Assembly: GCA_900110395.1 (NCBI GenBank)
Contig: FODP01000024.1
Span: forward strand, 36,821-100,820
Origin: Rhodospirillales bacterium URHD0017
Lineage (GTDB): Bacteria; Pseudomonadota; Alphaproteobacteria; Reyranellales; Reyranellaceae
DNA: 64,000 nt
Direction of reading: 5' to 3'
The notes beneath the pieces are model-generated. The model saw only the letters and a program-made list of their open reading frames with translations. It did not search any database and was not told where the DNA came from. Positions 8,201 to 16,191 of this stretch are shown here, piece after piece. The position numbers and the translations under genes were made by a program. How positions within the stretch are numbered: the first letter of the stretch is position 1; each line of letters starts with the position of its first letter.

Positions 8201-8826
8201 CAGCTCCGCGATCCGGCGAAGGTGACGGTCGCGACGCCGGCGCCGATCAGTAGGCCGCCGCCCACCTTGTTGACGACACCGATGGCGCGGGGATTGGCGA
8301 CGAAGCCGCGGGCGCGGGTGGCGGCCAGGGCGTAGCCGAAGGCATTGGCGAAGGCCAGCACCAGGAACGTCGTCTCGAACACCACCATCTGGGTGAGGAA
8401 GTCGGCGCGCGGATCGAGGAAGGCCGGCAGGAAGGCCACGAAGAAGGTGATGCTTTTAGGATTGAGGGCCGTCACCAGCCAGGCATGGCCCAGCATCTTG
8501 GCGGCCGACACCGCGTCGGTACGCGGCGCCGCATCCAGAGTGCCGCCGGCGCGCCATAGCTTTATGCCGAGATAGACCAGGTAGGCGGCACCGACCCACT
8601 TCAGGATCGTGAACAGCGTGGCGGAGGCGGCTAGAAGCGCCCCCAGGCCCAGCATGGAGAGCGTCATGGCGGTGAAGTCGCCCAGCGCCACGCCCACGGT
8701 CATGGGCAGCACGGTGCGCCAGCCTTGGCCCAAGGCATAGGACACGACCAGCAGCACGGTCGGTCCCGGAATGATCAGCAGTACCGCCGACGCGGCAGTG
8801 AAGGCAGCCCAGCTTTCGAACGTCAT
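8200..8826 (-). CDS. LysE/RhtB-family translocator
   Basis: The 208-aa integral membrane protein has about six helices and the family opening PGPTVLLVVSYALGQG near residue 20. It also has the middle stretch LNPKSITFFVAFLPAF typical of LysE/RhtB exporters. These proteins export amino acids or related small amines across the inner membrane using the proton gradient. It lies ahead of the GNAT gene on the same strand. The substrate cannot be read from sequence. Confidence 0.9.
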   Translation of the reverse strand: MTFESWAAFTAASAVLLIIPGPTVLLVVSYALGQGWRTVLPMTVGVALGDFTAMTLSMLGLGALLAASATLFTILKWVGAAYLVYLGIKLWRAGGTLDAAPRTDAVSAAKMLGHAWLVTALNPKSITFFVAFLPAFLDPRADFLTQMVVFETTFLVLAFANAFGYALAATRARGFVANPRAIGVVNKVGGGLLIGAGVATVTFAGSRS

Positions 8827-8875
8827 GCAATCCTCCGGTTACAACGGAGGATCAAGCCACAGGCTTTCGCCGAGG

Positions 8876-9814
8876 TCAGCCGGCTTTTGCCGTCTTGCCG
8901 CCGTCGATCACGATCTGCGCCCCGGTCATGAAGGGGTGCTCGTCGGAAGCGAGGGTCAGGGCGAGCGCCGCGACCTCCTCGGCGGTGGCCAGGCGGCCGA
9001 TGCCGGGCACGTTGTTCTTGACCCACTGGTTCAGGCCGACCCGCCACACCGCGTCGGGCACGTTCTCCATGCCGGCGGCGCGGCGCAGGAAGGGCGTGTC
9101 GGTCGTGCCCGGGATCAGCGTGTTCACGCGGATGCCCTGCTGGGCATAGTCGAGCGCCGCGCCCTGGACCAAGCCGACCAGCGCCCGCTTGCTCGCAGTG
9201 TAGGCCGAGCGCTTGGCCTGGGTAGAGATGGCGTTGGACGAGGCGGTGACGACGATGGTGCCGCCGCCCACCTTCAGCATGTGCGGGATCTCGTACTTCA
9301 TGGCGAGGAAGACGCCGCGCAGGTTGGTGTTGTTCACGCGGTCCCATTCCTCGGCGCTGTAGTCGTGCACCAGCTTTTCGATGGTGATGCCGGCATTGTT
9401 GAAGGCGACGTCGAGCCGCCCATAGGTGCCGACCGTGGCATCGATAAAGGCGCGGACCTCGTCCTCGACCAGCACGTCGGCCTTCACGTAAAGCGCCTCG
9501 CCGCCCGCCGCCCTGATTTCGCGCTCGACCTCATGCCCGAGAGTCGTCCGGCGACCGCAGAACGCCACCCTGCCGCCTTCGGCTGCGAAGGCGAGGGCAG
9601 CGGCCCGACCGATGCCGGACGTGGCACCGGTAATGGCGACTACCTTGCCGTTGAACCGGCGCCCGCCGGGCTGAGGCGGGACGGGTGGTGACTTGGGCGG
9701 GAGGGCCAGGGCGACGCCGGTTGCCAGACCGGTGATGAGGCCAGCGGCAGCACCGAGTGTCGTCGAACCCAGGATGCGGCGGCGATTGGGCGAGGGAGGC
9801 GTGTCTTGGGACAT
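8876..9814 (-). CDS. SDR family oxidoreductase with Tat-type signal
   Basis: The 312-aa protein has a classical short-chain dehydrogenase core: TGATSGIG cofactor site, NNAG, a Ser-Tyr-x-x-x-Lys triad (SAYTASK) and a C-terminal IVIDGGKTAKAG. Ahead of it lies about 60 residues with RRRILGSTTLG and a long hydrophobic run, which looks like a Tat export signal. The start at 9814 has a GGAG ribosome site six bases upstream; the longer frame to 9841 lacks one. It is divergent from a TetR regulator. A periplasmic place would be unusual for an NAD(P)-dependent SDR. Confidence 0.87.
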   Translation of the reverse strand: MSQDTPPSPNRRRILGSTTLGAAAGLITGLATGVALALPPKSPPVPPQPGGRRFNGKVVAITGATSGIGRAAALAFAAEGGRVAFCGRRTTLGHEVEREIRAAGGEALYVKADVLVEDEVRAFIDATVGTYGRLDVAFNNAGITIEKLVHDYSAEEWDRVNNTNLRGVFLAMKYEIPHMLKVGGGTIVVTASSNAISTQAKRSAYTASKRALVGLVQGAALDYAQQGIRVNTLIPGTTDTPFLRRAAGMENVPDAVWRVGLNQWVKNNVPGIGRLATAEEVAALALTLASDEHPFMTGAQIVIDGGKTAKAG

Positions 9815-9924
9815 GGCAAACTCCAATCTTGTCATCAGCAAGATAGGTTAGCCTCTAATCTTTACAATGACAAGTCTCGGCATGGTCGCTTGACACTCCC
9901 CCATAGCGCGTGAGGGGATGGCCC
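9815..9924. promoter_or_regulatory. Divergent promoter region with candidate TetR operator
   Basis: This 110-bp region separates the SDR and TetR genes. It holds an imperfect palindrome at 9845-9861 (AGGTTAG, three bases, CTAATCT) nested inside a perfect outer repeat CTTGTCAT (9828-9835) and ATGACAAG (9867-9874). The placement between divergent genes fits control by the adjacent TetR protein. Binding is inferred. Confidence 0.4.
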
Positions 9925-10551
9925 ATGGCGCGGGCAAAGACAGCAAAACCCTATCATCATGGCGAGTTGCGCGAGGCGCTGGTTTCGGCCGGCCGCAAGC
10001 TGCTGGAGGAAAAGGGCGTGCGCGGCTTCACGCTGCGCGAATGCGCGCGCCGCGCTGCGGTCTCCCATGCCGCGCCGGCGCATCATTTCGCGTCGATCGA
10101 CGATCTCCTGGCCGAGATCGCGACCCGCGGCTACCACGAGCTCACCGCGGCGATGTCGGCCGAGGCCCGCCGGTCGGGCAACGAACCAGCCGCGCGCCTG
10201 GTCGGCCAGGGCGTGGGCTACATGGCCTTTGCCGCGGCAAACCCGGTGCTGTTCCAGCTCATGTTCAGCCGCGAGGCCAACCGCTTCGAGGCGCCGGAGC
10301 TCGCCGAGGCGGCCAAGTCGGCCTACCACCTGCACCGCGAGGCCGTCGAAGCCGTCATCCCCCAGGCTTCGGGCGACGTGAAGGAGCGCATGGTCGACTT
10401 TGCCTGGGCGGCCGTTCACGGCTTCATCACCTTGGTCCTGGAAGGCCAGCTCGGCGAGAAGGATTCATCTCGAGCGCTGAAGGCCCGTGGTCTGGCGGCC
10501 CTGTCGGCGATGGTCGAGGCCGTCGTCCGCGCCGGCGGCGAGCCTGGCTAA
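9925..10551 (+). CDS. TetR/AcrR-family transcriptional regulator
   Basis: The 208-aa protein carries a TetR-type HTH at residues about 10-60 (YHHGELREALVSAGRKLLEE, then RECARRAAVSHAAPAHHF). Its C-terminal helical domain is of the WHG type that often follows the HHG opening. Ligand and targets are unknown; the divergent SDR gene is the likely target. ATG 9925 has an AGGGG site seven bases upstream, better than GTG 9910. The 3' end overlaps the convergent GNAT gene by four bases. Confidence 0.9.
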   Translation: MARAKTAKPYHHGELREALVSAGRKLLEEKGVRGFTLRECARRAAVSHAAPAHHFASIDDLLAEIATRGYHELTAAMSAEARRSGNEPAARLVGQGVGYMAFAAANPVLFQLMFSREANRFEAPELAEAAKSAYHLHREAVEAVIPQASGDVKERMVDFAWAAVHGFITLVLEGQLGEKDSSRALKARGLAALSAMVEAVVRAGGEPG

Positions 10552-11141
10552 CGCAGGTCGATCCGAAACAGCAGGGCCTCCTTGCTGCCGTAGACCGGAT
10601 CCTTGCGGAAGCGCGCCACGAGCACGCCGCCATTGTTGGTGATGACCTTCTGCGACGGCACGTTGTCCAGGTCGGCGGTCAGCTCGACATAGGCGAGCCC
10701 CTCCTCGCGCGCGTCCGGGAGCATCATCGCCAGAGCGCGGGTGGCATAGCCGCGGCCGCGCTTCCACGGCACCACGGCATAGCCGATGTGGCCCAGGCAG
10801 GTCGGCGGCAGCGCCTCCGTTCCGGGTTGCCAGCGAAAGTTGATCGAGCCGCAGAAGCCGTCATCCCATATCCAGCGTCGATAGCCCGGCAGGCGCGCCA
10901 CCTGAGTGCCATCGGGCAGGGCGATGGGACCGCCCTTGGCCTCGCGGTCGTCGAGCAGGGCCACGAAGGCCGCCGGATCGACGGCGATGTGTTCCAGCTC
11001 CTCCAGCGCGGTCTCCTCTGGCTGGATATTGTCCGGCGACCAACCCTGCCGGAGCGCATCGGCGTAGGCATCGAGATGTGCCAGGGAGGGGACAAGGAGC
11101 TGCAACGGACTATCCTCGGCAAGGACCGGCTGCTGTAGCAT
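10548..11141 (-). CDS. GNAT family N-acetyltransferase
   Basis: This protein of about 197 aa contains the acetyl-CoA motif WKRGRGYATRALAMMLPDA and the C-terminal VITNNGGVLVARFRK segment of RimJ/RimL-like GNAT enzymes. It likely acetylates a small molecule or a protein N-terminus. The frame is open upstream to 11225, but that would run into the divergent HAD gene, so ATG 11141 is preferred. Only eight bases then separate the two divergent start codons, so the promoters must overlap the coding regions. Confidence 0.85.
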   Translation of the reverse strand: MLQQPVLAEDSPLQLLVPSLAHLDAYADALRQGWSPDNIQPEETALEELEHIAVDPAAFVALLDDREAKGGPIALPDGTQVARLPGYRRWIWDDGFCGSINFRWQPGTEALPPTCLGHIGYAVVPWKRGRGYATRALAMMLPDAREEGLAYVELTADLDNVPSQKVITNNGGVLVARFRKDPVYGSKEALLFRIDLR

Positions 11142-11149
11142 GGCCGGCC

Positions 11150-11767
11150 ATGAGTTCCAGCCCTGTCCTCGTCCTCGACATCGACGGTGTCGTCTCGCTC
11201 GCCCAGGCCGGTTCGGCCGCGCCATGGTACGCCCGCCTGCAGGCCGACTGGGGCTTCGACCACGAGGAGATGGCCCGCGATTTCTTCCGCCGCGACTTCC
11301 TCGAGGTGCTGCGCGGCCGCCTCGACCTCTACGTCGCCCTGCATGGCTGGCTGGAAACCAAGGGCATGGCCGACCGGCTGGAAGAGTTCATCGCCTACTG
11401 GTTCGCCAAGGACGCCATCATCGACCGCGAGGTTCTAGCGCTCGCCGACGCCTGGCGGCACCGCACCGGCGGGCGCTGCTTCACGGCCTCCAACCAGGAG
11501 CACCATCGCATCGCCTACCTGCGCGACCAGGCGGGGCTGGGGCCGCACTTCGACGAGATCATCTATTCGGCCGGGCTCGGCGTCTGCAAACCCGACCGCG
11601 TGTTCTTCACCAACGCCCAGGCGCGCATGGGCGTAACGGCGGCGCAGGCGATCCTGTTCGTCGACGATGCCGCGGCCAACGTCGACGGCGCCCGCGCCTG
11701 CGGCTGGCGGGCCATGCTCTATCGCGGCCCCGAGAGCCTGAAGCGCGCGCTCGACAGCTGGGGTTAG
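11150..11767 (+). CDS. HAD-family hydrolase
   Basis: The 205-aa protein has the haloacid dehalogenase motifs in order: DIDGVV (motif I nucleophile Asp), FTASNQ (motif II Thr/Ser), GVCKPDRVFF (motif III Lys) and FVDDAAANVDGA (motif IV acids). It is probably a phosphatase of subfamily IA. ATG 11150 is chosen because the DxD motif then falls at residues about 9-11, as in the family. The 3' end overlaps the convergent membrane-protein gene by four bases. Confidence 0.88.
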   Translation: MSSSPVLVLDIDGVVSLAQAGSAAPWYARLQADWGFDHEEMARDFFRRDFLEVLRGRLDLYVALHGWLETKGMADRLEEFIAYWFAKDAIIDREVLALADAWRHRTGGRCFTASNQEHHRIAYLRDQAGLGPHFDEIIYSAGLGVCKPDRVFFTNAQARMGVTAAQAILFVDDAAANVDGARACGWRAMLYRGPESLKRALDSWG

Positions 11768-12432
11768 GCCCGCCGCAGCTTCGCCCAGATGATCGCGTGG
11801 ATGACCATCCACATCGGCACCAGCACCGTGGGCACGAACGAGAGGGGCAGGCGCGTCATCGCCTCCGAGCCCGGATCGGGGAATACCTGCAGCAGCGAGC
11901 CCGGTGCCGACATCACGCCGAGCACGATCGCCGCCACCAGGTCGAGCATGCCGAAGGCGTTCCAGAGATGCAGCACAGCCTTGTTCTGCGCCGGCGCGCG
12001 GGCGAGCCAGATCAGCGGCAGCGCCACGACGCCGCTGATGATGTCGCCCCAGCCGGCCGAGTGAGGGAACGGACCGGACATCCGGCCCTCGGCCGCCACC
12101 AGCAGGAACAGCACGGCGAAGACGCGGCCCACATTCATGCCGACCAGGAGCGGCAGCGGCAGTCCGAGCATCGCGGCGCGCGGCTTCGGCCAGGCTGTCG
12201 CAACGACGGCGGCGGTGAGCGGTGCGGCCACGAAAAGACCCATGACAGGGAAGGGTCTTGCCATCGCGGCCCAGCCCGCCGCGCTGCCCGCGGTGGCGAC
12301 GCCGACCCACAGCCCGAGCAGCGCCGCCAATACGATCTTCGTGCTGCGCGAGACATCGAGGACCGCGAGCAGGGTGCTGATGATGAAGATGGTCAGCGCG
12401 ACGGTGGCGATGGTTCCCAGGAAGTCGAGCAT
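11764..12432 (-). CDS. Multi-pass membrane protein of unknown function
   Basis: The 222-aa protein has six to seven hydrophobic helices and few charged residues. I do not recognise a characterised family. ATG 12432 has a GGAGG site seven bases upstream; the frame remains open to 12801, but that part lies opposite the TetR gene. It is divergent from that TetR gene, with a perfect palindrome between them, so it is probably the regulated target and may be a transporter or stress-related membrane protein. That role is inferred. Confidence 0.75.
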   Translation of the reverse strand: MLDFLGTIATVALTIFIISTLLAVLDVSRSTKIVLAALLGLWVGVATAGSAAGWAAMARPFPVMGLFVAAPLTAAVVATAWPKPRAAMLGLPLPLLVGMNVGRVFAVLFLLVAAEGRMSGPFPHSAGWGDIISGVVALPLIWLARAPAQNKAVLHLWNAFGMLDLVAAIVLGVMSAPGSLLQVFPDPGSEAMTRLPLSFVPTVLVPMWMVIHAIIWAKLRRA

Positions 12433-12477
12433 GCGAGGTCCTCCGGTTGGGTTGCCGAAGGGTCGTGTCCCGCTGAA

Positions 12478-12490
12478 GATGTTCAACATC
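12478..12490. promoter_or_regulatory. Perfect 13-bp palindrome, candidate TetR operator
   Basis: GATGTT, one base, AACATC forms a perfect odd-length palindrome between the divergent membrane-protein gene (start 12432) and TetR gene (start 12508). Position and symmetry fit a homodimeric TetR operator that would control both genes. Confidence 0.5.
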
Positions 12491-12507
12491 ATCTTATGGA
12501 GGGCGCC

Positions 12508-13089
12508 ATGCCGTATTCGCCGACGCACAAGCTGCAAACGCGCCAACGCATCCTCGAAAGCGCGCGCCGCCTGTTCAACAGCAAGGGCTTCGACGCCGTC
12601 TCGATCGGCGAGGTGATGGAGAATGCCGGCCTGACGCACGGCGGTTTTTATCGGCATTTCAAGGACAAGGATGAGCTCTATGCCGAGGCCGTGCGCTGGT
12701 TCCTGTGCGATGAGGCGCCGAAACCATGGCGGCGGCCGGGGCGCAATGCGCACAAGCCGCGCGCCCAGCGAATCGTCGATGCCTATTTCTCGTTCGACCA
12801 CTTCGACGACAATGAGAGCTGCTGTCCGCTGGTCAGCCTGCCGTCCGATGTGACGCGCGTCGGTGAGGGCGTGAAGGCAGCCTACCAGGACGTGCTCGAG
12901 AAGCTGGTTGCCTTGCTGCAGGCCGACCTCGAGGGGCCGCAGTCGCGTGAGCGCGCCCTGTCAGTGGCGGCACTGTGCGTCGGCGGGCTGGTTGCTGCCC
13001 GGGGCGTGGCCGATCCCAGCCTCGCGAAGGAGCTGCGCCAGGCGGCCTACCGGCAGGCGCAAACTATGCTAAAAGCCCGCCCATGTTGA
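12508..13089 (+). CDS. TetR/AcrR-family transcriptional regulator
   Basis: The 193-aa protein has an N-terminal HTH (RQRILESARRLFNSKGFDAV, then NAGLTHGGFYRHFKDKDELY) and an all-helical ligand domain, the normal TetR size. GLTHGGFYRHF is typical of the subgroup that often controls redox or efflux genes. ATG 12508 has a GGAGGG site upstream; the frame upstream is open but lies opposite the divergent gene. Two Cys sit in the ligand domain (ESCCPLVS), which could allow redox sensing; this is speculation. It overlaps the cupin gene by seven bases. Confidence 0.9.
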   Translation: MPYSPTHKLQTRQRILESARRLFNSKGFDAVSIGEVMENAGLTHGGFYRHFKDKDELYAEAVRWFLCDEAPKPWRRPGRNAHKPRAQRIVDAYFSFDHFDDNESCCPLVSLPSDVTRVGEGVKAAYQDVLEKLVALLQADLEGPQSRERALSVAALCVGGLVAARGVADPSLAKELRQAAYRQAQTMLKARPC

Positions 13090-13412
13090 TGTTCGACATA
13101 CCGTTCGGCACGACCGACTGGGAAGGCGTGGAGCGCACCGAGCATGCCGGCGAGACCGGCAAGGCCTACTGGCGCACGCGTAATTTCAACAACATCCGTG
13201 TGCGCATCGTCGAGTACACGCCGGGCTATCTGGCCGACCACTGGTGCCAGAAAGGCCATGTCCTGCTGGTGCTCGACGGCGAACTGCACACCGAGCTGGC
13301 CGATGGCCGGACCGTGGTCCTGAAGAAGGGCCAGAGCTACCAGGTCGCCGACGGCGATCTCGCCCATCGTTCGAGCACCGCAAACGGCGCCAAACTCTTC
13401 ATCGTGGACTGA
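13083..13412 (+). CDS. Cupin-fold protein of the DHCW-motif type
   Basis: The 109-aa single-domain cupin has YTPGYLADHWCQKGHVLLVLD in the middle and KKGQSYQVADGDLAHRS at the end, matching the two cupin motifs with metal-binding His residues. The motif reads DHWC. Small cupins of this type have no settled function. ATG 13083 overlaps the end of the TetR gene, and the dehydrogenase gene starts one base after its stop, so the three are probably one transcript. Confidence 0.8.
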   Translation: MLMFDIPFGTTDWEGVERTEHAGETGKAYWRTRNFNNIRVRIVEYTPGYLADHWCQKGHVLLVLDGELHTELADGRTVVLKKGQSYQVADGDLAHRSSTANGAKLFIVD

Positions 13413-13413
13413 T

Positions 13414-14298
13414 ATGGCTGACAAGATCGGATTCATAGGCGTCGGCACCATGGGCGAGCCGATGTGCCGGAACCTCGCCCGCAAGAGCGGGCTGGACGTG
13501 CTGGCCGCCGACCGCGACGAGGCGCCGCTCGAGCGCCTGGCCGCCGACGGCGTGAAAAGAGCGTCGATTGACGAGATCGCGGCTGAGTGCCGGATCATCA
13601 TGCTCTCCCTGCCGGGCGGCAAGGAAGTCGAGCAGGTCTGCATGGGCGAGGGCGGCTTGGTTTCCAAGGCCAAGCTCGGCTGGACGGTGATCGATCTCAG
13701 CACCTCGCCGACAAGCCTGGCGCGCCGGCTCTATGCCGAGTTCGAGGGCTGCGCCTCGGCCTTCGCCGACGCACCGGTGGCGCGCACGCGGCAGGCCGCG
13801 ATCGACGGCACGCTGTCGATCATGGTCGGCGGCACCACGGAGTGCTTCGCCCGCATAGAACCCTTGCTGCGCTGCATGGCGAGCGAAGTGACTTATTGCG
13901 GTGAGGCGGGCAGCGGCCAGGCGGTCAAGATCCTGAACAACATGATCCTGTTCCAGACCGGCGTGGCGCTTGCCGAGGCGCTGGCCATCGCGCGCTCTCA
14001 CGGCGTCGACGGCAAGGTGCTGTTCGAGACGCTGACCAAGGGCTCGGCCGATTCCTTTGCGCTGCGCAACCACGGCATGAAGGCGATGCTGCCGGGTGTC
14101 TTTCCCGAGCGCGCCTTCTCGGTGGAGTACGCACTGAAGGACCTGTCCTACGCCATCCAGATGGCCGAGGAGTGCGGCGTGCCGGCGTTGGGCGCCGACG
14201 TCGTGCGCGAGCTGATGGAACGCGCCGCCGAGCTCGGCCACGGCAAGGAATATTGGCCAGTGCTCGTGAAGGCGATCGAGGACGCGACTAAGAAATAG
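13414..14298 (+). CDS. NAD(P)-dependent oxidoreductase, 3-hydroxyisobutyrate dehydrogenase family
   Basis: The 294-aa protein has an N-terminal Rossmann fold (KIGFIGVGTMGEPMCRNLA) and the helical C-terminal domain of beta-hydroxyacid dehydrogenases, with the catalytic Lys region GSGQAVKILNNMI. It should oxidise a beta-hydroxy acid or reduce a semialdehyde; 3-hydroxyisobutyrate, tartronate semialdehyde and 2-hydroxy-3-oxopropionate are all possible. It follows the cupin gene directly. Confidence 0.9.
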   Translation: MADKIGFIGVGTMGEPMCRNLARKSGLDVLAADRDEAPLERLAADGVKRASIDEIAAECRIIMLSLPGGKEVEQVCMGEGGLVSKAKLGWTVIDLSTSPTSLARRLYAEFEGCASAFADAPVARTRQAAIDGTLSIMVGGTTECFARIEPLLRCMASEVTYCGEAGSGQAVKILNNMILFQTGVALAEALAIARSHGVDGKVLFETLTKGSADSFALRNHGMKAMLPGVFPERAFSVEYALKDLSYAIQMAEECGVPALGADVVRELMERAAELGHGKEYWPVLVKAIEDATKK

Positions 14299-14605
14299 CC
14301 GTGTAGCCCTTGCCGCGCATGCAGTTGACGGCCAGCGTCTGCTCGGCCTGGGACTGACTGACCTCGTTGGACCGCTGCACGGCACGCCGTTGGGGCGCGG
14401 AGCGCCAGTTCCAGAACGCGTCCGTATCGAACGCGAACGGCCGCCAGTCGGCGTAGAGGCGCATCATCTCCCGCATGGCCTCGCGCCGGCACTGTCGCAG
14501 ATCGCTGTCGACCAGCGACTGGTCGACGCCGGGCTTCTGCCACCCCGTGGCCGTTCCGCAGGCCGATGACGCCAGCAGCGCCACGATTGCCAAGACTTTG
14601 CGCAT
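14288..14605 (-). CDS. Small putative lipoprotein
   Basis: The 105-aa protein begins MRKVLAIVALLASSAC, a lipoprotein signal with Cys as the first mature residue, so it is probably anchored in the outer or inner membrane. The rest is charged and helical with no family I recognise. The start at 14605 places the lipobox correctly; the in-frame ATG 14623 would lengthen the signal. The gene overlaps the end of the convergent dehydrogenase by 11 bases. Confidence 0.7.
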   Translation of the reverse strand: MRKVLAIVALLASSACGTATGWQKPGVDQSLVDSDLRQCRREAMREMMRLYADWRPFAFDTDAFWNWRSAPQRRAVQRSNEVSQSQAEQTLAVNCMRGKGYTAIS

Positions 14606-14658
14606 CCCGATGGTATGGTCCATGCACCGCTGAACGTTGGGAAGGGGAGAAAGGTTCT

Positions 14659-16191
14659 ATGGCGCGGATCGCTGTGGGTGGATTCCAGCACGAGACCAAT
14701 ACATTCGCGCCGCAGCAGGCGACCTGGGAGGAGTTCGTACGCGCCGATGCCTGGCCGCCGCTGCTGCGCGGCCCGGAGATGATCGCAGGCGTCGAAGGCT
14801 TCAACATCCCGATCGCGGGCGCCGTGAAGCGCCTGGCCGAGCTCGGCCACGAGGTCGTGCCGCTCGCCTGGGCGGCAGCGGCGCCAGCCTCCTACGTCAC
14901 CGCGGACGCCTACGAGAAGATGTGGGCGCTGTTCGACGAGGACCTCGCCAAGCTCGGACCGTTCGATGCGATCTACCTCGACCTGCACGGCGCCATGGTG
15001 GCGGAGAACACCGAGGACGGCGAAGGCGAGCTTCTGAAGCGCATCCGGACCATCGTCGGCGGCGCCATGCCGATCGTGGCGAGCCTCGACTATCACGCCA
15101 ACCTCACGCCCGACATGGCGAGCCTCGCCACGGCCCTGGTCGGCTACCGCACCTATCCGCACATCGACATGGCTGTGACCGGCAAGCGCGCCGCCGAGCT
15201 TCTGGACCGCCTGCTGAAAGAGAAGCGGCCGGTCTATCGCGCCTACCGCCAGCTCGACTTTCTCATCCCGCTGGTCTGGCAGTGCACCTTCATCGAGCCG
15301 GCCAAAAGCATCTTCGACCTCGTCGGCGAACTCGAAGCCGGCGAGAAGAGCCACAACCAGGGCATCGTCAGCGTCACCCACACGCCGGGCTTCCCGCCCG
15401 CCGACATCGCCCAGTGCGGCCCGGCGCTGGTCGTCTACGGTCACGACAAGGAAGCGGTCGAAGCGGCAGCCGACAAGCTTGCCCAGACCGTGAAGGCGCA
15501 GGAGCGGGCCTTCGCCGGCGAGCTGCTCGATCCCGACGCCGCGGCATTGCGCGCCATCGAGCTCGCGAAGAACGCCAGGAAGCCGATCGTTCTCGCCGAC
15601 GTGCAGGACAATCCCGGCGCCGGCGGCACCTCGGACACGGTCGGGCTGCTCGCTGCCCTGATGCGCCACAAGGCCAAGGGCGCGGTGATCGGCATGATCG
15701 TCGACGAGGAGGCCGCGAAGGAGGCCGTCGCGACGGGCGAGGGCAACGTCATGCATCGCGGCATTGGCGCCGTCGTGGGCTATGCCAGCGAGAAGCCGGT
15801 CGTCGCCGACTGGCGCGTGGTCAAGGTGGGCGAGGGCAAGTTCACCGGCACCGGCCCGTTCTACGGCGGCGCGAGGTTCCAGATCGGGCCGATGGCACTC
15901 GTCACCGATGAGGCGAGCGGCGTGTCGGCCGTGCTTGCCAGCAAGCGCATCCAGGCCGCCGACCAGGAGATGTTCCGCCATGTCGGCGTCGAGCCGTCCC
16001 AGGTGCCGATCCTCGGCCTGAAATCGACGGTGCATTTCCGCGCCGACTTCCAGCCGATCGCCGAGACCATCCTGGTCGTGCAGTCACCCGGTGCGCACAT
16101 CACCGATCCGATGGAGATGCCCTACAAGCACCTGCGCAAGGGCATCAAGCTCAAGCCGATGGGGCCGGTGTGGAACGGAAAGCAGGCCTGA
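14659..16191 (+). CDS. M81-family metallopeptidase (MlrC-like)
   Basis: The 510-aa protein starts ARIAVGGFQHETNTFAP, the signature of the MlrC/M81 family, and has DLHGAMV and SLDYHANLT as further metal-site motifs. MlrC was described in microcystin breakdown, but most homologues are general peptidases or amidases of unknown substrate. ATG 14659 has a GGGGAGAAAGG site. The last 41 bases overlap the convergent MFS gene. Confidence 0.88.
   Translation: MARIAVGGFQHETNTFAPQQATWEEFVRADAWPPLLRGPEMIAGVEGFNIPIAGAVKRLAELGHEVVPLAWAAAAPASYVTADAYEKMWALFDEDLAKLGPFDAIYLDLHGAMVAENTEDGEGELLKRIRTIVGGAMPIVASLDYHANLTPDMASLATALVGYRTYPHIDMAVTGKRAAELLDRLLKEKRPVYRAYRQLDFLIPLVWQCTFIEPAKSIFDLVGELEAGEKSHNQGIVSVTHTPGFPPADIAQCGPALVVYGHDKEAVEAAADKLAQTVKAQERAFAGELLDPDAAALRAIELAKNARKPIVLADVQDNPGAGGTSDTVGLLAALMRHKAKGAVIGMIVDEEAAKEAVATGEGNVMHRGIGAVVGYASEKPVVADWRVVKVGEGKFTGTGPFYGGARFQIGPMALVTDEASGVSAVLASKRIQAADQEMFRHVGVEPSQVPILGLKSTVHFRADFQPIAETILVVQSPGAHITDPMEMPYKHLRKGIKLKPMGPVWNGKQA

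Noticed and set aside
9890..9924. TTGACA as -35 of the TetR gene
   Set aside because: A matching -10 at the normal distance would fall on the ribosome site, leaving almost no leader; unsupported.
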